From: Hydractinia symbiolongicarpus
Taxonomy: Eukaryota; Cnidaria; Hydrozoa; Anthoathecata; Hydractiniidae
Direction: 5' to 3'
NCBI RefSeq assembly: GCF_029227915.1
Contig: NC_079885.1
Location: 12,847,001-12,911,000, forward strand
Length of the DNA: 64,000 bases
Of the stretch, positions 41,301-56,300 are shown piece by piece. How positions within the stretch are numbered: the first letter of the stretch is position 1; each line of letters starts with the position of its first letter. Under the pieces are notes generated by a model. That model was not told the origin of the DNA and searched no databases. It saw only the letters and a program-made list of their open reading frames with translations. A program made the position numbers and the translations under genes.

Positions 41301-44300
41301 ATACAAAAGAATAAACGCAAAGGTTAACCCACGGTAACCCATAATAAAAATTAAGCTGTCAAAGGGCTGGCCCACTTACCTGACTAGTTTATAGCTTGTG
41401 TTTATCTCCAAGAAAACCTAATTTTGATTAGGCTTTGTAAAAAAACCTTAGCAGAACAAAAATTATTGTTTGTAACGGAAGAAATTGATTAGGGAAGCAT
41501 AAAAAACGTTTTGCCTAGGCTGCCCCAGTATGTTTCCATGTGTTTACATAAGAAATATTCATTGACTAGATCTCGAATAAATCAACACCCAGCAATAGCT
41601 GACTTGTACTTGTTAACAGACAAATTCTACAAACACATGCTTAGTTGTTAATAGATTACATGAACGGTGTTTAAAACTATAATGGCCTGCGTTAAGATTA
41701 CAGATTTTTAATACGCTTTTAACATGTGAATCACCCTTGCATAAGTATGGCAACACCATATAAACAGAGAAAGCAGTTTTTAATGTTGCATGTAGTTATA
41801 TTCTCTATTCTTTAACTGAAAAAGTAAAAAGCCAAATCACTTACCCAAATCATCTCCTGCGCTGACATTCCCATTCTCATTTGTAGAACTGCTACTGGAG
41901 CTATTTTGATCAGTATCTAATTGACCATTATTACCACCATGTTCCTCTTCGCTATTGCTGTTGCTGTCTGTAGTTCCGACTTCTCCACCCTTATTACTAG
42001 TGCGTTGATTAAACTCCTTACTTCCTCCAGCAGATTCACCCTTAGACCCTTGGCTTTCACTGGTTCCTTCATTACTACCACTTTGATCTGCAGCAGCAAT
42101 TCCACCGATGGCCTGGCTTCCTTCACTAATATTCGCAGTACCTTCTTGAGTTCCCCCTGTTTCTCCAGTTACTCCTAGTTGATCACCTCCTCCTCCACCA
42201 GCAACATTTTCTTGACTTCCTTCTGCTTTTATACCACCTGTTTCCGCTGCTCCCGTTGAACCGCTCACTCCACCCTCTTTTCCTGCTTCACTTCCCGTTC
42301 CGGTTGTTCCACCAGACTCTCCTGTCCCTGTTCCAGGTGCACCACCTGCTGATGTAGTTCCACCATTTCCTGCAGCTCCAGCAGCTCCCAATTTCCCACC
42401 AGCTCCTGATGTTCCACCCGCTCCTTCTACTCCCCCTGATCCTGATACCCCACTTGCTCCTGCTGCTCCAACCGGTCCTTCTACTTCACCTGCTCCTGCC
42501 GCAACACCTGCTCCTCCTGCACCACCTGCTCCTGCCGCACCCTCTGCTCCACCACCCCCTGCTGATCCAGCGGCTTCCATTGCCCCACCAGCTGCCCCAG
42601 CAGCATCAGCTCCTTCAGCACCACCTGCTCCTTCTGCTCCACCTGCTCCTTCTGCCCCACCTGCTGGTGCTGCGCTACCTGCTCCAACCGCAACACCTGC
42701 TCCACCACCTTCTGCTGATACATTGTCTTCCATTGCCCCACCTGCCCCAACTGTCCCTCCTGCTCCAACTGCCCCACCTGCTCCAACTCCCCCACCTGCT
42801 CCTTCCGCCCCAGCTTCCTCAGCTTCTCCTTCTGCCCCAGCTGCAACGTCTGCCCCAGCTGCTCCTTCCACCTTACCTGCTGCAGCTGCGCCACCTGCAC
42901 CTGCTACGTCACCTGTGCCTTCTATTTTACCTGTTCCAGTCGCGCCACCTGCCCCACCAACACCTGCTGATCCAACAGCTTCTATTGCCCCAGTTGATCC
43001 GTCTTCCCCTTGTGCTCCTATTTCTCCACCTGCTCCTGTTGCACCACCTGCTCCTGCCGCACCCCCCGCTCCTGCCGCACCACCTGCTCCTGCCGCACCA
43101 CCTGCTCCTGCCGCACCACCTGCTCCTGCCGCACCACCCGCTCCTGCCGCACCACCTGTTCCTGCCGCACCACCCGCTTCTGCCGCACCTCCTGCTCCTG
43201 CCGCATCACCTGCTCCTGGTTTCCCACCTGCTCCTGCTTCCCCACCTGCTCCTGCTGCACCATATGCTTCTTCTGCCGCCCCACCTGCTCCAACTACTCC
43301 TTCTGTGCCTGTAGCTCCAGCTGCTCCTAGTTCTCCTCCCATCCCTGCCGCACCTCCTGGTTCTTGTTCACCTGGTCCGGCTTTCCCACCTCCTCCTACC
43401 GTACCACCTGATTCTGTTGCTCCTCCTGTTCCTATTTCTCCATTAGCAGCGGCTGCACCTGATACACCGGATCCTGCTGCCCCACCTATCCCACTAGCCC
43501 CTATTTGTCCACCTGTCCCTGATATTTCACCTGCTCCCGAAATACCTTTTGTACCAAAATTTCCACCTGCCCCTATTGCGCCACTTGCTCCTACTGTCCC
43601 ACCTCCAGCAATTTTTGAACCACTTTCTGCACCACTCATTCCACCACTCATTCCTCCACTCATTGCTCCTCCTAATTTCTCACTCATCGCGCCCCCTTTA
43701 CTCATTGCGCCAACCATGGAGCCAGTAGCACCTACTTTAGCACCACCACCACCCGAACTTTTACCACCAAACCCGAAACGCCCACTGGAAGAGTGACCTC
43801 CACTTGCACTCATACCTCCACTTGCACTCATACCTCCATTTGCACTCATACCTCCACTTCCACTCATACCTTCACTTCCACTCATACCTCCCCTAAAGCT
43901 GGACATTCTACTACCGGACATTGAAATTCGACGACCACTACTCATTCTACTGGACATACCACCTGAGGAGAACCTGCTGCCTGAGGAAGATTTACTTCCA
44001 CTCATTTTTAAATTTGAGCCAGACAGCCTGCCTCCAGACATTCCACCAGACGAGGAATAACGATTTGAATATATTCGACCTCCGCCACTACTTCCTCCAT
44101 GGGAGCTGAATGAAAATGTGCCGCTTTGTTGTTTGTTTTCCTCTATACTTCTTGATTGAGTAGGATTTTTGTGTAGATAACTGGCTATAATATAAGATAT
44201 GAAAATGGTTCTCACTAATTTTCAGATAGGTTACACAAAAGTACAACGGGGCATTTGTCCCGTTGTACCTTTTCGTCTAAATTGACAAGCAATATATAGT

Positions 44301-47300
44301 TTTTTTACAGATAAACATATGTATTAATTTGTCTTAATTTAATTTTATGATCGGAATATGTTATGCTATGTCGTTGAATGAATGTCTGCGAATGTTTTTT
44401 AATGTCTTCAAAAAATGCTGCTAGTGCAATAAATGTACATGCAATATTTCATGCTAGAAGTGAAAAATTGTTATATTAAAGTATATTGAAAGAATTCTGT
44501 TGAAGGTAGAACGATCTACTCTGTATATGTATTCTGTTCTTGCAATTCGTGTTGTAAGAGACACCAGTTCTTAGTAACCATTTCATATTATATTTTCAGG
44601 GATACTTTCGTTCTTACTCAATTCCTGTACTAAACTAAACGATTGAATGCATTGTCAGGTGAAAGGATTTCTATTATATACGATCTTGCATTCTTTGAAC
44701 GATCCGACGTGTATGGATGGATGAATATATATTGCTGGATACTTTGTGGAGAAGGTGGTTGTATCGTTTCTGGTTCTGCAAAATCTATGTGTGAATGTCT
44801 GTTTTAAAATAGAAGAAAATTAAACATACCATTAAGTGAAACCACATCGGAACTACTTGCCAGATCAACTACCTTTGTGCTAGAGTCGAGAGACACCACG
44901 GGGGCAATATAATTTTGAGAAGTTGTCTGCTTAGCAAAGGTAGGTATGTTAGGTGTTGTCACATTCTTAGCAAGTTGGTAGTTTGTAACTGTTCCTTCTG
45001 GTTTATTGCTTCCAGTTTTTTGGTTGCTGCTGAATGCTTGAGCATTGGTAGTACTCAGGATAGGTGCAAACGTTGATTGTACATCGGCTTGCCTTACTTT
45101 TTGGTTTTGTTGGAAATAATTATAATACATGGCTTGTGAATTATAGGTCTGATTACTTTCTTGTGAGCTATCCTGTAAGGATTGTGATGAAAGATTCCAA
45201 AAAATTTGTGGGTTGGTTTTTATAATGGTTGGATAAGCGTTTGTTTTCGCGGTTGGTACGTTCGTCGTAGATTGTGTTGCCGTAGTTCCTAATTGAAAGT
45301 ATGGATTATAATATTGGTTATATATAGCAGTACTGGAGGAGTTTGGTTGAATCGTGTTTATAGTCGTATGAACATTTTGTCTCCTGCTAGCCGTTAATTC
45401 TTTACGCCTATTTCTCTTTCTGTAACTAACTTTCATTCTTCTACTTGAAGGATCATGTTCGTGTGTATCAACAAGGGCGGTGTGTGTTACAACATCATCT
45501 AGTCGAATAGGTTTCCAGTTTTCGTTGTCATCAGCGTTCTCAGGAAAACTGTTGTCTTCATATCGTCGCTTCTTGTAAGTATTATGCGAAAAGCGTTTTA
45601 CTGTATCGAACAGCGACATTTTCTTTTTATGTCGTCCACCATATTGATCATTATAAGATACATCGCCGTATCGACTACCACCGTCATCATTATTCACCTC
45701 TACATTATCACGGACAAAACCATCGTTATCTCTTTGCCTCGCTGATTCATACTCTTTTTCAGTCTCTTCAAAATCGCCAACTTGCTCTGAATTCACAATA
45801 AATCCGTCTCCGTCGTCTAAGAAGTCACGGTTATCGATTCCTGCGCTAAGGGTCCCCCCTTTAACAGACACAACCATATCCCGATCAAACCCATCTTGAT
45901 ACGTGTCTTGAGAATAAGTTGCATCGTGTTGGCTTAAATCATTTGAGACATCCAAGCTGCTAGTCTCGTCTATACTCCTTTCTGTTGGATCAAATTGAGA
46001 CTCGATATTATCAGATTGTGGTAGCTCTCCCCAGTTGTTGCTATCACTGGCTAGTGATGATATATTTCGCTCAAGTATATCAGATGATGCTATATTGGCA
46101 ATATTTGTTAGTTTTTGTGACTCTGGGGACTTGGCAGTAGATTCTGTATGATTTAAGGAAATATTGCCATTCTTGGTATGAGTCTGTTCAGCTGGTCGTA
46201 AAGGTACAGTTTTATTATAATGCAGAAAATTAACAGAACGCAGTGAATAGTTGGAAGCTAAATACGTTGTGGGATTTTTGTCAACTATAAAGGACATATT
46301 TTTATTTAAACTCCTTGTAGGAGGGTCAATGTTTTTCATCGTTTTGTTATCCGTCTTTCCTAATTTTCCTTTCTCTATAGTTACATTGAACAAACCATTC
46401 TTAAGCGTACTATCTTCATTAAATGAAGTTTGGTTATCCATACCGAGAGGTTCCTCTTTATAATTACTAACGTTAGGTATACTTTCGTTGAAGTTCTTGT
46501 TGGTTTCATTGTGGGCAAAAGTGCGGTTGGAGATTAAACTTTGATTCCCTGTATTCTTTATTGGGTGATTGACAACACTGGTGTAGTTTTCTAGAGTATG
46601 ATTGGTAACATCTGTGTTATTATGAAGTAATGTCGCTCTTTTAGCGGCGGTCGATTCTACAATTTTGTTTTTTCTATTTTCGCTCTTAGCAGATGTTAAA
46701 TGACGGACTATCGTGTTGTTTTGATTTGTTTCAGTACCGTTTTTACGTATTATGCTGGTTTTATTGTCGTAGGTCAGTAGCGATGACGTGTTATGACCGT
46801 AATATTTTCTTATGTGTTTCGACACGCCAATATTTGATGAGTTAGTCGTGTTATATAATATTTCTTGTTGACTTGTCTTGTTGCTTTTCTGCGTTTTATT
46901 AACGTGAAAATACTTGGTATGGTTGTACTGTATGTCCGCCTTGTGGTGGTAAGATATTCTACCAGGCGCAGACTTAATTTTGCTTTGCGTGACATTATTT
47001 TTTACTGATTCTTTCAAAGACGTTGTATTTTTAGGACCGGTATTACTTTGTAATCCGGTTGTTGCATTTACCAACTCGTTTCTGTTATGGTGATCCGGAT
47101 TTTCCTTTTCGTCCGTGATTTTTCTCACTTCAAGCTGTTTTTCTGGTCTTATGTTTTCGGTCATTTTGTTTCTACCCTCATTAGAGATTGTTCCAATTAT
47201 GGAGTGACTATTATTCATAGAGTGACTATTATTCATGGAGTGACTATTATTCATAGAGTGACTATTATTCATAGAGTGACTATTATTCATGGAGTGACTA

Positions 47301-50300
47301 TTATTCATGGAGTGACTATTATTCATATATGTTGTAAGATTTAATTTAGCCCTTTGTAGAGTATCTCCACTATTTTTGTTCCCTATATTTCGATGTTCAG
47401 GGAGAACGACAGTTTTTGCATTCGGCTTTTGCATGTTACTTTCGGCAGATTTGTTTGTACTTGTTTGGTTTTTCAACGTTTTGTTTTTGATTTGTTTTTC
47501 TAGATGGTTATTCGGGTTTTTTAGTTTCTGTTGATGATTATTCGGTGTGGCCCTCATTTTCCCTGATTTCTTCATTTGGATCGTGTTGTTCATTTTTGGA
47601 AATACTATTTTACTTGAAAGAAAATTATCTTTCACTGGATGCAACATCTTTTTGGATATAAGTTGACGTGTGACTGGCAAAGCGATCACTGGATGCACTT
47701 TCATATTAAAGATGACGCGTCGAGTTGCGGGTAGGTGATGAGTTGTATTATTTAACATGAAATGATGTGAAACATATGGTATATCAAGTACATGTGACAT
47801 TTTATCATTATTCGACTGACGTGAAATTGAAACTACTCCGGTTGATTTTTTGTTTTCTCCCACAAGGTTGCCGCCACCACGTGCTCCAACTTGTTTTACC
47901 AACGGCTTCTTAATAAATTGTTTTGAAGTAAGATGATCTTTTTGAACTCGAGGTAGAAAGCTTTTTTGAAAGGCGTGCACGTTTCGAGGAGCTGCAATGT
48001 TAAATAGCCCGTGAGTAAGACTTCGGCCTTTTAGGATCCGATCTACAAGCCTTGTGGCATTAAATGGAACAAATGTATGATGTCGAGCAAGCGTTGATGA
48101 TTGCAACTCATTTAAAATAAATTTTTGTACCTCTAAGTTGCTGTTAGCAAGTGCGCCGTAATATTGTTTACTAAAGAGGTTATTTTGTGTTATGGTATTA
48201 AGTGGTACTTGAGGCATTGCAGTTCTGGCTTGAGCTGGTAGTTTGGGACGAGGGAGAGGGAGAGGATTGAGCGGATTATAGTGGTTATAAGCATGCATGG
48301 TTGATGAAGGAAAATAATACAACCCATTTTGATTTTTCGCAAAATAAAACGGAAACATTTGATTGTTTTGGGTTGCTAAAACATTATTTGTTAAAAGGTT
48401 AGTTTGGGTAACTTTTGAATTTTCTTGATTTAAGTTATTTTGATGGGCCAAATTTACTTCAGGAGCGTTTTGAACAATTCCTTTTAGTTTTGGATTACCT
48501 TTAAGATTATTTCGATTAACCAGTTTATTATTTCGGGTTGAACTGCCTCGTTGATTGACTGGTCTGGGGTTATTTACAGGTTTTCGGTAGCCGTTAAAAA
48601 GTCTGTTATTCGGTGCCGTCCGTCTGGCAGCGTAAATCTTTGCCTTTTTATACGCACTGGAGACTATAAGCAAAATATATTATTCTTACAAACGACGTTA
48701 GCAAGTACACGTAAAAATAATCCTTACATGTCAAACCAATAAAGCTTTCAATAACCGTGAACCTAGTTGTCCATGAAGCTACAGTGTTGGAAAGCGAGAA
48801 GGCCTAGGCTTAGTATTCAGAAAGAGTACTGTTGTCGTCTGTTCTGTTGCGGCCGTTGATTTTGAACTGTTCAATACAAGTGGCATGGGACCAAAGTTGA
48901 TAATTTTGGTTCAAATAATCATCAGGTTTGTTCGTAAAATGAGAAATAGGAAATTAAAGCTGGACATAAAAATAAGATATAAATATGTGTAATAAAAAAT
49001 CATAAAAATTTATAAATATGCATAAATAATAAGTTCAGGATAAAATAATATATAATTATAAATATAAAGAAATAATTATAACATACTAATATAAATAAAA
49101 ATTGTTTCGTCGCCTAAAAACCATTTGTGGGCCAAAAGTGGTGCAAAAATTAAAAAAAGGTTTCCTTTTCGATAAAATCTGACATTGAAAAACAAAAACC
49201 ATGGTAAATATGACAAAATCTTGATTTTTCGTCATCTTGATTTAAAATGCGTAGTTTTCATCAAAATTTAACACTCAACAGAAAAAGTAGTCTGATTTGC
49301 CACTTAGTCCAAATATTAAAACTGCTTCGTTTAGTAATCAAAAAAGCTTGTTAAAATTAATAATTACCATTTTAAAATTTTGTGTCCATTATAAATGGCT
49401 AAATGATTAAATCTCTTTAATAATAGCCGTAGTCCGTCTGTCTGTTCGTGCGTCTGTTTGTCTTTTTGTTACGGAAATACGAAATGCGATGTATAAAGGA
49501 CGGGCGATCCCGTGGATTTTTTTCACGGGCTACCGGCTAGTCTATATTATAATACCCTATACGTCTGTCTGTCACGCAAAATAGTGACTGTAGTAGCGAG
49601 ATACACGAAATGCGGTAAATAAAGGACGGGCGAACACGTGGATTTATCCATGGGACACCGACTGGCATTTCATATTTTTATACCTAATACTCGCTTTTTT
49701 TTCTATAGCTATAACATCGCCTTAATTCTCTGCCAATTTCAATTTTAGTCGTGGTCAAACGCGCGAGTTGACTAATTTATTGCAATCGCTGAATTATGGC
49801 TTTTTCTAAATGCATATTTCAAATCGTACACGCAAAATTAGAAAGTCGCAAGTATACATTTTTTAATTTTGAAAATAGGTGTTGGTGGGCGACAACATTA
49901 AAGAAGAAAAAATAAAGTGGGAAATACCGGGGATTGTTTTTCAAAACGTTCTCTCCAAATATATTGTTCACAAAGCTATTAAGGTGGCAGTGTTTTAAAG
50001 AGAAGTTTTATCTTCAAATACCTTGTGTAATCTTGTTCTTCTCCTTTTTTCCAATCGCATCTCGTTTTAAATTTTTGCAATATGTCCCCCGTTTTAAATC
50101 TCCAAGCGCCACATTTTCTCCATAAAATTCTTCAATGTTACCAGGGGGTCGATACAACGCAGCCACATACGTACATGTTTGATTATCTTTTTTACCTTTT
50201 GCGACAGAAATTCCAAACCGTTTCGTGTCCTTCCAAACTAATTGCGTAAAACTTTCAGCGTTGTCGAATTTTTGTTTTTGAAAATTGATACCAGATAGGC

Positions 50301-53300
50301 AAACTTCATCGTACCTAAAGTTAAAAATAAAATAAAACTGACAATGATTGCATTTTATTAGTTTACCTTCACGGTTTTTTAAAAATACCAAAATTCTAAC
50401 CAAGCTGGTCATTATTCTTATTTCTCTATTGTTATACATAGATATACTTTTTTTAACCTTAAATCTCAGCCTGATATTCTGATACAGCATATTTCTATAA
50501 AAGAAATAGCGTGCGAATCAAAAGTGCGCGAAAATTGAGCATGTGTATCTACTACTTAAAAAAAGAATTAGTGTATCAAATCAACACTAAGTGAATACCT
50601 GCGAAAAATGAAAGCTATCTTCAAAAAAATAATGTATAAGAACGAATTTATAAATCTGTCTGTGAGACAAAAAGGTGGTTGTGGAAATGCTTATTATGTA
50701 TAACGATGCACAAAATATATACAGTGAAACATATTCATAACCATCAGGACTTAAATAATGTCTGCTTTAGAAAGGTGTCTGCCACATAAGGTTATTCTCA
50801 AAATTGGTTTCTATTACTTCAAAAACCTGCTCTGAAGTGTCAAGACATAATGAAATCTACCGCGTAAAATGTGTCAGGAGACCTGCCTTTAGGAGGAGAA
50901 AGAAGATAAGATATTGAAATTTTATCTTTCATTAAAAAGGTCATAAAACTAGCTAATAAAATGTACTAAAGAGGTTGAAGAAAAATTGAGCAAAAATGTA
51001 AAACAATCCATTTTGGGAGTCAGTTCAAGGGGTAGTGTAAAGTGGTATCTTGAACCGAGTTCATGCCTTTCGTTCCTGAGAAAAGTTTTAGTATGTCTTT
51101 TATAAGGAGGTTTTCAAATATTCAAATAAGCATTTGAATATTTCAGTATTTAGGCCTTCACAATTTACTCTCTTGTTGAAAATTTTTTGAAAATGCTGGT
51201 TGTGCATTCTTTGATAACCGCTGATCTGAAAAAGAAAGAATGTTATAAAAATGAGAAACAAGAATAAAATTTTGCCATAAACTGAATTAACATCAATTTG
51301 TTTAATTATTGCCTCTTTAACCTCTCTTTGCCTCTTTGAAAAGGGAATTTATTAAAAGGATACAAATCAATGCCATGTCATGCACAACGTATATTATATA
51401 TTATACATATAAATATATGTATATAAATTTATTCAAGCTGGCTTTTGATAGCTTTTTAAACAAGTAACATATTAAGCAGACAATACATGATTTTGAAAGC
51501 TGTGGACAAAACAGGATTTATTTTGTTGAAATCGATTATTGAATTCAAAAAATTTGATTGTTTATTATCCTTTTTTGATTCGAATTCTCGAATTAAAATT
51601 TCTTTCAGGGGAAACTTTTTGAGAAAACTGATTGGTCATGTTTCGTTCGATAAATCCAAAAAGTTGAAAATATCTAACTTCTGAAATTTAAATTGACAAA
51701 TTGAATTCAACAAGTTGAAGCAAAAAATGGTAAACACACAATTATTAAACTTGCGGATTTGATAAATCGATGGTTCTTTTTCTGAGATTTCTAAAAATCA
51801 ATTTTTAATGAGCATTAAAGACTCCTAGGACTCCCCATCTAAGCCATGGCCTCTCCTGAAAAAAATAGAAAGGGTATATCCCTGGATATATGTGAGGCTA
51901 GCCATATAAAATATACAGATCATCTATTTATCTATGCAGAATAATTATACAGTGGACTCTCTATGCCTCGAACAGCCACAGGGAATCGGAAACCGTTCAT
52001 GTTATAGAGAGGTTGGGGTAATAGAGTGTTGGACGTTTTTCCAAGTTTTTGTATAAATTTTGTATAAATGGCAAATTAAGCGTGATTTTTCCCTTTTCTG
52101 CTTTACGTTTTGTCCCAGCAATAGACGCCATGATTGTAAAACCTTAATACCAAAGAATCGTGTTTATGTTTTGTTCGAATGGCATTTGAATCATTTAAGA
52201 CCTTTCACATATGTAGATATGAAACAATCGAATCAGTTAAGACTTTAATTATGTTTACAGAGCCAAAATAATGCAAAAACGGCTTGTGTCATATAAAGTT
52301 CTAGATACATGTTGCGACACTGGAGTTATAGCGAGGAAATACCCAAAGAGATAAAAAAAAAACGTTTGAGTTAAAGAGAGATTCGGGTTATAGGGGTTCT
52401 AGTAATAGTCCACTGTATATACAGTGCGTACAGTATAATTAGCCACTCATACAACTACTTATTCAATATATTTTTTTTTACTTGAATATCCACACTTTTC
52501 TTCGTTATCAATTTTGCCATAGCCCTCTATATTTATATAGACCCACATAAAGTTGTGCTTCAGTTGAAACCAAAAAAAGAAACAAGAAACCATTGTGCAA
52601 AAAAGTTAATTTTACTGTATTTAGCAATATGTCGTATTACTAAATAACAACACTATTCCGATTTCAAGAAAGAACATGAAAAATATGCAGTTAGCCAGCT
52701 GTAAAGAACACAAAGAAGCTTTTAACGGCTAATTATACTAAGCGTAGCGTCTAATAATCCTGCATCGTCTAACTACATATTCTGTTACAGGCTAATCAGT
52801 TTACCCTGACTGTTCGGTTCAAGTAATAATAAACTGTTGTCAGGTTTCGACAACTTTTCTGCAAAAAAAAAATCTGTGCGAATATATATCTTTTCATCTA
52901 ATAGAAGTAGCCCCTTTTTCCCATAAGAACAGGAGTTGGATGTCCACAGCCATGAAAATATTTCGCAGGACAAAGGTTTTTTGTTGCTAGCTCCTTAAAG
53001 AAAAAAGGCACTTTAATCAAAGCAGGCACTATATATCTTATGCAGTTAGCTGGCTAGCTAGCTAGCTAGCTCGATAGCTAAGTAACTTCACGACTATAAA
53101 AAGAGGCAGGCCCAAGTCAGCACCAACAATTGAGATAGCTAGCTTGGCAGCACAATTTTCTCAATTATATATAAAATAATTCTTACCCAATAAAATACAC
53201 AAATTTAAAGAAGAGTGTTTGGCTTTCAAGCTAAATCAATAAAGCTACAACGACCATTTTATTCATGGCCGTACACAGAATGTTCTGGCCACACGAAGAG

Positions 53301-56300
53301 TACACAAACTCTGTTCACATTGGTCATTAAATTGGCAAAGATTAAAATGAAGCATCTTCGTTGGCTTGCGAGAAAATAGATATTTTCCGAGGCTTTAGCC
53401 TGGACACAAATCTAGCAATGTCCAGCCTTGCCGCCATGTCTCTATCTATCTATCTATCTACCTATCTATCTACAAATTTTTTACCGCCGCTCTTTTTCGT
53501 TAAGATTCTTTAGGATAAATTGAATTGTTTTTAATTGCCAAATAAATATCTAAAATTGTACGACGGAGCAATTTTCATACACGGGTGGATGATAAAGTTT
53601 GTTTACTGACTTGCAATAATTGTATATCTTGTATTGAGTTGGGATTTAAGCGATGAAAGATACACGCACAACAAAATTTGCCAAGGTTCGTATCTTATTG
53701 CAGAGCAAGCGAAGCTATTTTCCTCGTTCCCATAAATATATCAAGAGCGTAACGAATTTCCGCGTTTTTTCTTAGTACGTGAAATGTCCGCATTTTTTTA
53801 CATAATTTTGACTATTACTAATACTTTCTTCGTAATGTTCAGTGAAAATCGGTCGATCGACTTACTTTGTCTGTACTGTTTCCAGCTGAAACCAAGTCGG
53901 CTCACAGTGTTTAGTCATGTGATCCATAAAAAACTTTTAATAATATCACGCGACCTTTTCTCAGATACAGAGCGCCTCTGATGGAAATTGCGGTGTTGCT
54001 AGCTATATGGAGTTTTATGTCTCATTTCCACAAGTCAGCATACAGATTTTATCCACGTGATCCACAGGTCACCCTTACTAATATCATGTGCCTTTTCCTC
54101 AGATACAAAACGCCTCAAACGTAACTTGTGTTAATATTTTCATGTAATGAACCCCTTCTTAGCCTCACTCACATTTAAAGCTAGCTAGCATACTACCGAC
54201 TTAGCTGGAATAATAATAGAACTTAGATATCATAAAAAAGAGCTAGCATAAAATTAGCAGCTTGGCTAGCAGAAAACTAACTATTTAAACCTTAAAGAAT
54301 TCTCTTATGCTAACGAAGAACACTTATTGGCTTTTACAGAGAGGCGAGGAAACACATTGTTGCTGTTGGCTTTAGCAGCTAACTAGCTGTACGTGTACCA
54401 TACATGTTGTGTTGTGAAGAATAAAGTACTGGTTAAAAAATACACTATCCTATCAAAAACAGTTCACTTTGGCAAGAAGAAATAAAAAATTATAGCTGGA
54501 AAGACTTAAAAGGCAAGTTTTTCTAAAGTAAACTATGGCTATACCAGAAAGTTTCATATGGATTAACGTGGTGGAGCATTTAGTAAAGAATTTATTTACA
54601 AAGTATAGCTAGATAGCTATATAAAAAGAGCACAGATGAAATCGACCGAATATAAAATACACGATTAAATGATATTATATGACAGCCTTTGACTTTCAAA
54701 TTATTATTGTATATATTAGCTATATTAGCTATATCTTCCAATTTGCGTATAAAAAATGTAGGTAGCCTAGCCCTGTCTAGTTTCTAGCAAACACAAAATA
54801 AAAACTTTTAGAATTGTTTTTTTAAATTATAGGTATTTTTATAATGAGCTACATAATTTTTGCCGTGCCAGTAGCTATATAAATCTTTTATGACATGCTA
54901 GCTATGCTATGCAATAAAAATTTTTTCCAACTTGTTTGTTGTGTGATCTCCTACACTGGTTGTTACTTCTTCTTTGATCAACACTGTGGTATTTTTAAGA
55001 CAATAGTATAAACTTGTAAAAACTTGCGATGTAACTAGCTACCAAACATAAGGTTTCTTTCTCTTTTGACTGCAAACTTTTTATAATGAGTGTAGCTAGC
55101 TGCAGCTTGAAGCAATTAATAACCAAGTTTAGGTCTTGAAGCTTGATAATATACACTCTTATGTGAGTACTGAGTATCCTTCCTCCAAATTATTGCGAAA
55201 TTTATATATCGTACCAGTTTAAAAAGTGAGAATACAAAGAAACAAGTAACTAATTCTCTGTGCGTGCTGCATTTTTTTCCCTAGCAAATGCCTTAAGCTC
55301 TGTGGGAATGTATCAAAATTTGTCCCTGCAAGCACTTCGCTAGGGCCAAAACCTACGTAATTTGATAGACAATATGACATATCAACCATAGGTTAACATG
55401 GCTGTGTCCAACATGTTTTCTGTCTGTATTTTGCATGCATCAAAATTTGACCACCGCTCACTTCAATTAATTACCTGGCCCTCATTCTCATTGTATCAGG
55501 TAATTCGTTCTTGACATTCTCAAAGTAGATCTTTGCTAGTTTTTCTAATCACTCTATTAAAAAGTTCGTCACTGTATATAAAACCTTCATCATCTTTACA
55601 TTGCCTCACATGTTTCCCTTTGTTCTCTTCTGTCCCAACTCTCTCTTCGGCCATTTTACCCTTTCTATTTTCTATTATTTCACCTTCCTCACTTCGTTCC
55701 GGCATATCCTTTTTATCACCACTGTGCAACATTTTCCCTTTTTACATCGTTTCTTTTATAACGTTTTTTTGCCATATCCTCATCCTCGTCCCCTTTTTAA
55801 TTTTCATTAATAGCACTTACATACATTAATAATTAAGCAATTCAATAAGTAAAAGGAATTTTAACAAAAATTTTGCGACATTTATTATTAGTTGCGACAT
55901 TAAGTGTGGAAATTTATTTTTCTACTGTTACTAATGATGCGACGTTTATTGTTTGCTATGCGACATTTATTGTTCATTGCGACATAATTGATGTAACAGT
56001 ATATACAGGTATTGCAACATGCTTCTAAAGATCAACAGCCTTTGGGTACGGTATGGACGAGAGATTTCGAAGAATACCAAGAGTGGACAGGGCACTGATT
56101 TTAGTTATCCGTGCTTCTAAAACTAGAGACTATTTTAAGAAAATGAACAAAACTGAAACTAAAACCAACGAAACTACTACACCAGTCAAATGCAAGACGC
56201 TCACTGAAAAGAAACTAGACTTTTTTTCCAAATAAACAAAAGCAAGAACGACAAGCGTAGACGAAACGAAGACGTATTTGTTCCGTGGAAATTTTAATAA

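Noticed and set aside
42409-43796. Leu/His- and Pro/Ala-rich plus-strand ORFs of 301 and 357 codons
   Set aside because: Shadows of the Gly/Ala-rich exon of the giant CAP gene.
50014-50021. Stop at 50014 as the end of a single-CAP gene
   Set aside because: A good phase-1 donor (ACACAAG|GTATTT) lies just before it, and the acceptor at 48663 continues in frame. A short alternative transcript ending here remains possible.
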